DNA from: GCA-2724215 sp015660315
GTDB lineage: Bacteria > Latescibacterota > UBA2968 > UBA8231
DNA length: 16,301 nt
Assembly (NCBI GenBank): GCA_029941315.1
Contig: JAPYQE010000134.1
Coordinates: forward strand, 1-16,301
Direction: 5' to 3'
Notes under the pieces: model-generated
What the model was told of the DNA's origin: nothing
Databases searched by the model: none
The model's input: only the letters and a program-made list of their open reading frames with translations
Shown here: positions 6,942-14,299 of the stretch, one piece after another
Layout: each line of letters starts with the position of its first letter
How positions within the stretch are numbered: the first letter of the stretch is position 1
Position numbers and translations under genes: made by a program

Positions 6942-8237
6942 ATGGCAGCTAATTGCAAACTATTTATTCTTTTACTGGTCTTTGCCGGCCGCGTCGAATC
7001 AGCCCAGCCCGATACGGGTGAATTGCATCGGCTACAGATTGGGCTTGAGCGAATGCTCAATGAGAATATCGTGCCCTTCTGGTATCCTGAAACACTTGAT
7101 CCCGCTGGAGGGTTCCGCCTCCACCACGATGGGCAGGGCGCTTGGCTTGGACCGGCGGACAAAGTACTGGTGGTGCAGGCGCGGACCGTGTGGTTCTTTT
7201 CGCGACTCTACAACGATGGATATGGCGACGAAGAGTATCTTGAGGCGGCTAGGCACGGTTTCGAATTCTTGCGCGACAAGATGTGGGATCCGGTCTTCGG
7301 CGGCTTTTTCTGGGCGGTCGATGATGCCGGGCAAATTGCGACCCGGCCACACAAACACCTCTATGCGCAGAGTTTTGCACTCTACGCGTTGGCCGAATAC
7401 GTCGAGGCGACGGCGGATACGTCAGCCTTTGATCTGGCGCAGGACTTATTCGATCTGCTCGATAAAAAAGCCCACGATGTCGAATACGGCGGTTATCAAG
7501 AGTGGTTTTTCCGCAATTGGCAGCCAGGTCCGCAACCAGGGGCCTATATGGCAACCCCGCCTGGCGGTAAATTGATGAATACCCACCTGCATTTAATGGA
7601 AGCCCTGACCGCTTATTATCTGGTTAGCGGCGACGAGCGGGTGCGCGAGCGATTGTTGGAGCTGATATTTGTGCAAGCCAATGCGGTCGTGCGCAAAAGG
7701 CTCGGTGTTTGCACCGACAAGTATCAGCGCGATTGGACCCCGATTCTCGAACCGCCGCACAATCGCGTCTCGTATGGCCACGATATTGAAAATGTCTGGT
7801 TGCTGATTGCGGCGCATAATGCCGCCGGATTAACTAATGTCCCACAACGCGATTTATACCGGCAGTTGATGGACTACGCGCTAAAATACGGTTTTGACCA
7901 CGAGGCGGGCGGCTTTTATTCGGCTGGGGGATTCGATGCGCCGGCCGACGAACGGCAGAAGGTTTTTTGGGTGCAGGCGGAGGGCATGGTCGCGGCGTTG
8001 ACGATGTACCGCGAGACGGGGGAACTGAAATACTGGCAGGCCTTTGTAAAGACCTACGATTGGGTAGTCGAGCGGCAAGCGGATTGGGCACACGGGGATT
8101 GGCATGCGGTGATCGATGAGGATGGCGCGATGCACGGCGCGAAGGCGGGTAAATGGAAATCGCCTTATCACAATGGCCGAGCGGTGCTCGAATCGTTGCG
8201 TCTGTTGAAAAAAATACGCGCCGAGGGGCAACCGTGA
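6942..8237 (+). CDS. Secreted AGE-family (N-acylglucosamine/cellobiose 2-epimerase-like) protein, copy 1
   Basis: The product has 431 aa. A signal peptide is visible: MAANCK then a hydrophobic stretch (7-15) and a likely cut after VESA (about residue 21). The rest is an (alpha/alpha)6 barrel of the AGE family, whose members interconvert C2 epimers of sugars (GlcNAc/ManNAc, cellobiose/Glc-Man) or isomerise aldose/ketose. Expected catalytic positions are conserved: R81 (QARTVWFFSRLY), H215/H217 (NTHLHLMEA), H280 (SYGHDIENVWL) and H410 (SPYHNGRAVLE), plus VFWVQAEGM (341-349). The GHDxEN motif and length fit cellobiose-epimerase-like members. Characterised members are mostly cytoplasmic, so export is notable. 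The ATG at 6942 is chosen because it starts a proper signal peptide; the ribosome site is weak and TTG 6921 is an alternative. The next gene is a close paralogue overlapping its stop codon. Confidence 0.88.
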   Translation: MAANCKLFILLLVFAGRVESAQPDTGELHRLQIGLERMLNENIVPFWYPETLDPAGGFRLHHDGQGAWLGPADKVLVVQARTVWFFSRLYNDGYGDEEYLEAARHGFEFLRDKMWDPVFGGFFWAVDDAGQIATRPHKHLYAQSFALYALAEYVEATADTSAFDLAQDLFDLLDKKAHDVEYGGYQEWFFRNWQPGPQPGAYMATPPGGKLMNTHLHLMEALTAYYLVSGDERVRERLLELIFVQANAVVRKRLGVCTDKYQRDWTPILEPPHNRVSYGHDIENVWLLIAAHNAAGLTNVPQRDLYRQLMDYALKYGFDHEAGGFYSAGGFDAPADERQKVFWVQAEGMVAALTMYRETGELKYWQAFVKTYDWVVERQADWAHGDWHAVIDEDGAMHGAKAGKWKSPYHNGRAVLESLRLLKKIRAEGQP

Positions 8238-9520
8238 TACTTGCGCGCTTGATATTGTGTAGTTGTCTGCTGGCCGCTCCGGCGTTGGCGGCTGAGCCCG
8301 AGGTTCTTGCTCAACGAGCGCGGACTTTGCGCAAGATTCTCTATGAGAATATGCTGCCTTTTTGGTATCCGCAAAGTATCGATACGCAGCACGGCGGTTA
8401 TCGGCTGAATCACGACATACAGGGGGTATATCAGGGCGATGCGCCAAAATATCTGGTAACCCAGGCGCGGATGCTGTGGTTTTTTTCGCGGCTCTACCGA
8501 TCGGGCTTGGGCGATACCCGGCACCTCGAAGCCGCCCGACATGGCTATGAGTTTATGCGCGACGCGCTATGGGATAGCGAATATGGTGGATTTCACTGGG
8601 CAGTTGATGCCAAAGGCAAACAGGCGACCATGGCCGACCGGCATCTCTACGGGCAGGCCTTCGGCCTTTATGCACTGAGCGAATACGCGCTGGCCAGCGC
8701 TGATCCTGAAGCCAAACAGCTAGCCGAAACGCATTTTGCCCTGCTCGAAGAGCGTGCGCACGACAAGCAGCACGGGGGGTATATCGAGTATTTTCGCCGT
8801 GATTGGTCCCATGCGCCGGCCGATAGCATGACCTTCTTTTATACCACGCCGTCGACAAAGCTGATGAATACGCACCTGCATCTGCTGGAGGCGATGACGA
8901 GTTATTATCGACTCTCGCGAGATCCGCTGGCCAGGGAGCGGTTGATCGAACTGATCCAGATACAGAGCAATGCCGTCTGGCGCAAGCGCCATGGCGCCTG
9001 CACCGATGGTTATCAATTGGACTGGACGCCATTGACGGGGCGCTGGTACGACCTGGTCTATTATGGTCACGATGTTGAGAATGTGTCGATGTTGATCGAA
9101 GCCTTAGAAGGCGCTGAATTATCCAAGGGGCCGTTTGGCGATTTTATGCGGCGGATGTGGGATTATGGTTTAGAGCAGGGCTACGACCACGAGCAGGGCG
9201 GTTTTTTTAATACGGGTCGCCTCGGGCAACCGGCTGGCCGCAAGAATAAGGTCTTTTGGGTTCAGGGCGAGGCGATGCTCAGCGCCCTGCATATGTTCAA
9301 GTTTACGGGAGAGCCGCACTATTTCGAATACTTCTCCGATATATTGCGCTGGATCAACGTGTATCAAGTCGACTGGGAAAACGGTGAATGGTTTGAGGAG
9401 ATCGACGCGCAAGGAAGAGCCAAGGGCGTCAAGGCCGGGGAGTGGAAAGCAGCCTATCATCATGGGCGTGCGGTGATGGAGTGTTTGTTGATTTTACAAG
9501 GTCTACAAAAAGAGCAGTAA
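8234..9520 (+). CDS. Secreted AGE-family (N-acylglucosamine/cellobiose 2-epimerase-like) protein, copy 2
   Basis: The product has 428 aa. It begins with GTG 8234, which overlaps the TGA of copy 1 (GTGA) and has GAGGGG (8223-8228) upstream, so the two are translationally coupled. The start gives a clean signal peptide with cut likely after APALA (residue 19). An upstream in-frame ATG at 8153 would add 27 residues inside copy 1 and bury the signal peptide. AGE-family residues are conserved: R79, H214/H216 (NTHLHLLEA), H279 (YYGHDVENV) and H409 (AAYHHGRAV), plus VFWVQGEAM (340-348). Over residues 79-157 it shares by eye about 48 of 79 residues with copy 1 (81-159), so the pair arose by an older tandem duplication. 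Differences around TTPSTKL versus TPPGGKL and in the GRWYDLV versus PPHNRVS loop before the GHD motif may alter specificity. It probably acts in the periplasm or outside the cell on free sugars or oligosaccharides. Confidence 0.9.
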   Translation: MILARLILCSCLLAAPALAAEPEVLAQRARTLRKILYENMLPFWYPQSIDTQHGGYRLNHDIQGVYQGDAPKYLVTQARMLWFFSRLYRSGLGDTRHLEAARHGYEFMRDALWDSEYGGFHWAVDAKGKQATMADRHLYGQAFGLYALSEYALASADPEAKQLAETHFALLEERAHDKQHGGYIEYFRRDWSHAPADSMTFFYTTPSTKLMNTHLHLLEAMTSYYRLSRDPLARERLIELIQIQSNAVWRKRHGACTDGYQLDWTPLTGRWYDLVYYGHDVENVSMLIEALEGAELSKGPFGDFMRRMWDYGLEQGYDHEQGGFFNTGRLGQPAGRKNKVFWVQGEAMLSALHMFKFTGEPHYFEYFSDILRWINVYQVDWENGEWFEEIDAQGRAKGVKAGEWKAAYHHGRAVMECLLILQGLQKEQ

Positions 9521-9756
9521 TCCCCCTAGTTAATGTAGATTTACTTCCCGCTATAGATTCGTTTGACCGCCGCAATTTTATCCGAATCTTCAGCGATGTT
9601 GCTAGTAAATATCATTATCCCACGTCGCCGTAGCCGCCGTTGCGGGTGGCCTCGGCGAAGATCTACGCGCCTTCTACGTGCCTTCTGCGCGCACCCGGTC
9701 TCTTGTTATGCGCGGCTGATCGAAATCTATAAAGTTCCTGCGACAGGATACAAGTA

Positions 9757-11040
9757 ATGCATATCGCAACCGCAAATCTCGAAATTCAACGCGAACCCTT
9801 TATTCGGCCCTTTGCCTTCAAGGGATCGGCCTTTCACGAGAAATGGAATCTCGTCGTTCGCTTGCAGGACGATAAGGGGCGGACGGCCTTTGGCGTGGGG
9901 GGCTTGGCGGTGCTGTGGTCTGACGCCCGCGTTTTTGCAGCGCACAGCGAGGTTGGGGGCAATGCGCTGATGGTGGCGGTGTTGGAAAGGGCACTTGCTC
10001 TGGTGCGTGATCGGTCGTTTGTTGGGCAGCGGGAAATCTTCCGGCAGGTCTTACCCGAGGTGCACGCTTATGCACAAGAAATCACACGACAGCCAGATTT
10101 GCGCCAGACATTTACGCTCAACGCTTTGGTTGCGCTCGACAATGCAGCTTGGGTGCTCGCGGCCCGAGAATCTGGGACCGCAACCTTTGACGCGATGTTG
10201 TCGCCTGGTGAACGCGGCTTGTTAAAGCACAGGCAGCAACACGTCGCGTCGGTACCGGCTATTGGTTATGCCTCGACCCCGGCGGAGGTTCACGCAATGG
10301 TAGAGCTGGGTGCCTATTTGCTCAAAATAAAAATTGGTCAACCAGGCGATCAAGCGGAGATGCTGGCCAAGGATTGCGAATGGTTGAGTCATTTGCACGA
10401 GATGCTAAAAGATCGTGAAACGTCGATGACGGAAAGCGGGCGGGTGTTATACTACCTCGACGCCAATGGTCGCTACGAGAGTGTGGAGGCTTTGCTGCAA
10501 CTTTTGCGTCACGCCGAACGAATCGGCATGGGCGAGCGAATTGTTGTAATTGAAGAGCCGTTAGTAGAAGAATTGGCGGTGGATGTCAGCCAAGTACCTG
10601 CGTGTTTAGCGGCAGATGAGAGTTTGCATGCGGCCGAAGACGTAACGATACGAGCGCAACAGGGCTACGGGGCGATTGCGGTCAAAGCCGCAGGGAAAAC
10701 GTTGTCGTTGGCGCTGGAGATGATCCAGGCGGCGGATGCCGTCGGTCTGCAAGCCTTTGTCGCGGATAATGCCTGCGTGCCGATTCTCGTCGATTGGAAT
10801 AAGAATGTGGCCGGGCGGCTGCCTGCTTTTCCAGGGCTAAAAGGCGGTATTATGGAGACCAATGGCCGGGAAAATTATGGGGCGCAAGCTTGGCGGCGGA
10901 TGTTGGCCGAACATCCATGTGCCGGGGCACGGTGGTTGGAACCGGAAGGCGGCGGTTTTGTTTTGCACGATTCGTTCTATGCACAAAGCGGTGGGATATT
11001 GGCCGATCCCAAACCCTACAGCGGGTTATTTCGCGTTTAG
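9757..11040 (+). CDS. Enolase-superfamily enzyme (MLE-subgroup-like)
   Basis: The product has 427 aa. Barrel-strand signatures are complete: KIK (K190/K192) ending strand 2, LDANG (D235), IEEP (E266) and ADES (D287) as Mg2+ ligands, and K310 (AVKAAG) on strand 6. The enzyme should therefore abstract a proton alpha to a carboxylate. The lysine at strand 6, rather than an Asp-His dyad, places it with muconate-lactonizing enzyme, OSBS, N-acylamino-acid racemase and dipeptide-epimerase types, not with mandelate racemase or sugar-acid dehydratases. There is an apparent insertion of about 15 residues (around 213-228) between K192 and D235. The N-terminal capping domain and a C-terminal tail are present. 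The ATG at 9757 has an AGGATA site 6 nt upstream. It lies 236 bp after the epimerases and may have its own promoter. Its stop overlaps that of the convergent PhyH gene. The substrate is unknown. Confidence 0.87.
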   Translation: MHIATANLEIQREPFIRPFAFKGSAFHEKWNLVVRLQDDKGRTAFGVGGLAVLWSDARVFAAHSEVGGNALMVAVLERALALVRDRSFVGQREIFRQVLPEVHAYAQEITRQPDLRQTFTLNALVALDNAAWVLAARESGTATFDAMLSPGERGLLKHRQQHVASVPAIGYASTPAEVHAMVELGAYLLKIKIGQPGDQAEMLAKDCEWLSHLHEMLKDRETSMTESGRVLYYLDANGRYESVEALLQLLRHAERIGMGERIVVIEEPLVEELAVDVSQVPACLAADESLHAAEDVTIRAQQGYGAIAVKAAGKTLSLALEMIQAADAVGLQAFVADNACVPILVDWNKNVAGRLPAFPGLKGGIMETNGRENYGAQAWRRMLAEHPCAGARWLEPEGGGFVLHDSFYAQSGGILADPKPYSGLFRV

Positions 11041-11774
11041 CGCACCGCTACGGTATCCTGAATGTCGGTGCGATAGATCCAGGTATCCTCGCGGATATAA
11101 TGTGTCGCGAAGGCTAAGCGCGGCCGGTCGGTCGAGTAGTTGGCATAGGAGCCGTGCACGGTCATGCCGGTGAAAAATACGCCGGCGCCTTTGCGGACCG
11201 TCAGTTTGGTAACCTCGTTGTCGGTAACCCCCTCAATGTCGAACGAATGCATGGTTTCAGCCCATTCCTTACCGGAGCGGTCGCGCATCGGGTAATCTCT
11301 TTCCCAGGAGGTATGCTCGCTCTCGTCGCGCACTTTACCGAATTCGTATAGGCCTTTTTGATTACTGCGGGGCACCACGCAAAGGCCGCCGTTACCGGCG
11401 TCGGTATCGCTCATCGCCAACCAGCAGGCCATCAGCGAGTTGGGTTCGTTGCGGATATAGTGGGTGTCTTGATGCAACGCGATGCCCGTGCCGCCCTGGG
11501 CTTGTTTGTTCATGTACATGGTCTGGACGATGAAAGGATGTCCGGCCAGTAATTGCTGCACGACCCCGGTAATCACGGGATGGTGGGCGAGGTCTAACCA
11601 TTTTTCGTCTTCGCGGTGCAATTGTAAGTGGCGTGGTCGGTCGGTGTGCTCGATCTCATGGCGGACGAAGGCGTCGACCTCGTCGTCTGTAAGCAAATCC
11701 TCGACGACTAAATACCCCTGTTGATTATAGTGGGCCATTTGTTCACGGCTAAGTGTCGGATCGTTGGTGCGCAT
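11037..11774 (-). CDS. PhyH-family Fe(II)/2-oxoglutarate dioxygenase (phytanoyl-CoA dioxygenase-like)
   Basis: The product has 245 aa. The jelly-roll oxygenase signature is intact: the HxD iron ligands H101/D103 (LHQDTHY), the distal H207 (TVHGSYANYS), and R217/R219 (DRPRLA) for binding 2-oxoglutarate. Such enzymes hydroxylate or halogenate diverse small molecules; most bacterial members have no known substrate. The start chosen is ATG 11774-11772, with AGGAACC just upstream; a longer frame to 11840 adds 22 residues without a better ribosome site. It converges on the enolase-superfamily gene and their stop codons share TTAG (11037-11040). It stands alone on its strand, with no linked CoA-ligase or biosynthetic partner, so phytanoyl-CoA itself is an unlikely substrate. 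Confidence 0.92.
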   Translation of the reverse strand: MRTNDPTLSREQMAHYNQQGYLVVEDLLTDDEVDAFVRHEIEHTDRPRHLQLHREDEKWLDLAHHPVITGVVQQLLAGHPFIVQTMYMNKQAQGGTGIALHQDTHYIRNEPNSLMACWLAMSDTDAGNGGLCVVPRSNQKGLYEFGKVRDESEHTSWERDYPMRDRSGKEWAETMHSFDIEGVTDNEVTKLTVRKGAGVFFTGMTVHGSYANYSTDRPRLAFATHYIREDTWIYRTDIQDTVAVR

Positions 11775-11840
11775 GGTCTGGTTCCTGTGGGTAGGCGATA
11801 GGGAAAGCTGGTTGGATATTATAATGAAATTGTCGGCCAA

Positions 11841-11984
11841 AGGCGATAGGCGGGCGAATTGCTTGATGCGTGGCTTTTGCAGCTATAGTTTGTGTTAGAC
11901 ACCAAAACTGGTTGTATCTATATTGGTTATAACTAGGTGATAAATAGTCAATAGCGCCATATTCTATCGTTGCTGTAGCGTCAG
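11841..11984 (+). promoter_or_regulatory. Upstream region of the receiver-murG-mraY operon
   Basis: This A/T-rich gap between the divergent PhyH and receiver genes must hold the promoter of the wall-synthesis operon. It contains an imperfect direct repeat with a 15-bp period, CTGGTTGTATCTA (11909-11921) and TTGGTTATAACTA (11924-11936), and TATA-like words, but no confident -35/-10 pair could be chosen. Part of it also reads like the lost N-terminus of the receiver (see the next entry and the finding). Confidence 0.3.
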
Positions 11985-12299
11985 TTGCGACAGCAACAAC
12001 AAAAAATAGAGGCCCTCGACACCTTTATGGTCGTTGAGGCGCAAAGTGGCGCCGAGACCCTGAGAATCATACCAGAAGAGAGGCTCGATCTGATCATTGC
12101 CGATATGCGTATGCCGGAGATGGACGGTTGCACTCTAATGCGCAATTTGCGCAGCAAATTTTACGGCGTGCCGGTACTGGCGGTTTCGGGGTCTCTCGGG
12201 GCTGAGGATTTGTCGGGTTATGGTTTCGACGGCTTTATCGACAAACCCATGGGGCTCGACCAACTCGAGGCTCTCGTTGAGGTGACTCTGCAAAAATGA
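11985..12299 (+). CDS. N-terminally truncated response-regulator receiver domain, coupled to murG
   Basis: The open frame of 104 codons begins at TTG 11985; an in-frame TAG lies at 11976. It covers the second half of a CheY-like receiver: VVEAQSG (16-22), the phosphoacceptor strand LIIADMRMPEMDG with D40, the switch residue S68 (AVSGS), and K87 (DKPMG), ending with the last helix. The first strand and the two acidic metal-binding residues (normally near position 10 of a 120-aa receiver) are missing. Without them Mg2+-dependent phosphorylation is unlikely, so it is either a pseudo-receiver or a decaying gene. No ribosome site precedes TTG 11985 or ATG 12027. The stop TGA overlaps the murG ATG (ATGA, 12296-12299), so its translation would feed murG. 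No output domain is present; a single-domain regulator or a relic are both possible. Confidence 0.55.
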   Translation: MRQQQQKIEALDTFMVVEAQSGAETLRIIPEERLDLIIADMRMPEMDGCTLMRNLRSKFYGVPVLAVSGSLGAEDLSGYGFDGFIDKPMGLDQLEALVEVTLQK

Positions 12300-14299
12300 A
12301 ATACCTACTCACCGGTGGTGGTACAGGGGGGCATGTTTACCCGGCTTTGGCGATAGCCGACGAAATTCGCCAGCAGCACGCCGATGCCGAGTTCCTCTAT
12401 GTGGGGCGCAAGGACAAATTGGAATCCTGGGTCGTGCCCGACCACGACTATCCGATCCGCTTCGTTCGTTCCCAGCCCTTTCCGCGCTCGAGTTCACTGT
12501 CGGCCCTAATGTGGTTTATGTTGACCCTTTGTGTTGGAATCATGCAGGGGGCTTGGATTTTATTGCGCTACCGTCCGCAGGTTATTATTGGCACCGGAGG
12601 CTATGTCAGCGCGCCGATACTTTTTGCCTATGGGATGCTCGCTAAGATCGGGCTATTGCGCGCACGGGTCTTCCTCTATGAACCCAATGCGCATCCGGGT
12701 TTATTGAATCAGGTTGTAGGTCGATTAGCACAACGCATTGGCGTGGCGTTCGAGCAAGCCGGGCGTTGGTTCGATATGAAGCGGGTCGCCGTGGTCGGCT
12801 ATCCAGTGCGCCGAAGTTTCCTCGCACTGGACTCGCTCGTTGCCCGCGAGAAGTTGTGCATTGAAGCAGAGCACAAGGTTATTCTGGCCTTTGGCGGTTC
12901 CGGTGGCGCGCGCGTTATAAACGAGGCGGTGATCGAAGCCCTGCCGGCCTGGCGCGATGCGGGTGGTTTAACCGTCTTGCATATTACTGGGCGCTATAAG
13001 GGTTCGGATTATGATGCAATAGCCGAAACCAAAGCCGCCCTGGCGCAGATGGGCATGGGAGACGAGGAGGGGTGGTACCGGCGTTTTGACTATGCGGACC
13101 GGATCGATGTTTTGATTGCCGCGGCTGATTTGGTGATCTGCCGTGGAGGGGCTGGGACGCTGACTGAACTTGGGGTTAGCGGTACGCCAGCGCTGATCGT
13201 ACCATTGCCCTCTTCGGCCGAGGACCATCAGGCGATTAACGCCCGGGAGATCGAACGGCTAGGGGCCGGGTTGGTGGTCTATCAAGAGAGTGTTTGGCGG
13301 CAGGCGCAGATTTGTAGCCATTTGCACGGGGGCAAGTTGGCGCGGCAGGTACTCGAGTTGTGCGCCGACGACAGCCGTTTACGGGCGATGGGTGAGGCCG
13401 CTAAGGCGATTCCACGGCTCGACAGTCTCGAATTGATCATGGTCGAGTTGGACAGTTTAGTCGCCGGCCAGCGGCCGCCGCCGCTAAGCTTGAAATTTCC
13501 GCAAGCCAATCGTGGTTTGCCGACCGATCCTAACACTCTCATGCGCTGGATTATCGCGCGTATCGCGGAGGTGGGTGGGGTTGAGGCAATGGAGTCGGCT
13601 GAATTGGCCTATTTGCGCTATCAGGCCGATCGTCTGCTCGTATCCGAAGCGTGGTATGAAATCCCACTGGGCCGGCGCAATGTCGGTATCAAGCTCATAG
13701 GCGTATTGCAGGATGAACAACGTTTGCCTCTTTTGCTGCAGGTCATCGCCGACCGGACCTCGATCGGGTGGCTGCAGCGTTTCTTCGGCGGTGATTTTCG
13801 TCACGGGGGGATTTTGCGCCGCAATGCCGTGCAGCATGGCATACGCATGTTGCGCGCCTGTGACACCGAAACGCGCGAGGTCTTGCTCGGGGCATTGGCT
13901 GCCGATCCCTATTTCGAGGTGCGTTCCTGGGCCGCCCAAGCGTTGGGCGAACAATTCGCCTTTGATGACGGGATCGAACGCGGGTTGTTCGCCGCGCTCG
14001 ATGATCGCTCGCCAGATGTCGTGATTCAGGCGCTTTGGGCCTTGGGCAAAATTGGCCGCAGTGCCGACTTGTTGCAGCGCTTGCGGCTTTTTTATCTCCA
14101 CCCAAACTGGCAATTTCGCCACGGAGTCATATTGGCCCTAATCGAGTTTTTGCGGAGAGGCGTCTTGCAACCGGCGCAATTAGAGGACGACCTCGACAAG
14201 GTGTTGGCGTCGGCCCCTTATTTTAAACCCGAGTTTACCCTCAATGAACGCCTGCGCGAATTGTCGGATTTAGTGCGCTTAACCCCTTCCACGCCATGA
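12296..14299 (+). CDS. murG: MurG glycosyltransferase fused to a C-terminal HEAT-repeat domain
   Basis: MurG transfers GlcNAc from UDP-GlcNAc to lipid I, making lipid II at the inner face of the cytoplasmic membrane. Residues 1-395 form a full MurG (family length about 355-390): GGGTGGHVYPALA (7-19, with H13), IGTGGYVSAP (98-107), YEPNAHPGLLNQ (128-139), FGGSGGARVIN (199-209), CRGGAGTLTEL (282-292) and the donor loop PLPSSAEDHQAINA (303-316). After a Pro-rich linker (393-410) comes a helical region of about 255 residues with HEAT-like repeats at about 461-485, 505-535, 538-570, 572-600 and 603-636 (for example VRSWAAQALGE and VVIQALWALGKIG). At 667 aa it is nearly twice the normal length; no stop or frameshift separates the parts. 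HEAT arrays bind proteins, so the tail may recruit MraY, MurJ or cytoskeletal partners. Start and stop overlap the receiver and mraY by ATGA. Confidence 0.95.
   Translation: MKYLLTGGGTGGHVYPALAIADEIRQQHADAEFLYVGRKDKLESWVVPDHDYPIRFVRSQPFPRSSSLSALMWFMLTLCVGIMQGAWILLRYRPQVIIGTGGYVSAPILFAYGMLAKIGLLRARVFLYEPNAHPGLLNQVVGRLAQRIGVAFEQAGRWFDMKRVAVVGYPVRRSFLALDSLVAREKLCIEAEHKVILAFGGSGGARVINEAVIEALPAWRDAGGLTVLHITGRYKGSDYDAIAETKAALAQMGMGDEEGWYRRFDYADRIDVLIAAADLVICRGGAGTLTELGVSGTPALIVPLPSSAEDHQAINAREIERLGAGLVVYQESVWRQAQICSHLHGGKLARQVLELCADDSRLRAMGEAAKAIPRLDSLELIMVELDSLVAGQRPPPLSLKFPQANRGLPTDPNTLMRWIIARIAEVGGVEAMESAELAYLRYQADRLLVSEAWYEIPLGRRNVGIKLIGVLQDEQRLPLLLQVIADRTSIGWLQRFFGGDFRHGGILRRNAVQHGIRMLRACDTETREVLLGALAADPYFEVRSWAAQALGEQFAFDDGIERGLFAALDDRSPDVVIQALWALGKIGRSADLLQRLRLFYLHPNWQFRHGVILALIEFLRRGVLQPAQLEDDLDKVLASAPYFKPEFTLNERLRELSDLVRLTPSTP

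Noticed and set aside
9521..9756. Short open frames in the gap between the second epimerase and the enolase-type gene
   Set aside because: Low-quality translations rich in Arg/Cys/Ser without ribosome sites; the gap more likely holds a promoter, but no confident -35/-10 pair was found.
11775..11840. Longer N-terminus for the PhyH protein
   Set aside because: ATG 11774 has a good ribosome site (AGGAACC) and matches the family start; the 22 extra residues look non-coding.
13484..14122. Long open minus frame of 212 codons opposite the HEAT part of MurG
   Set aside because: It is antisense to an unmistakable gene, has no recognisable domain, and results from the codon bias of the plus-strand gene.
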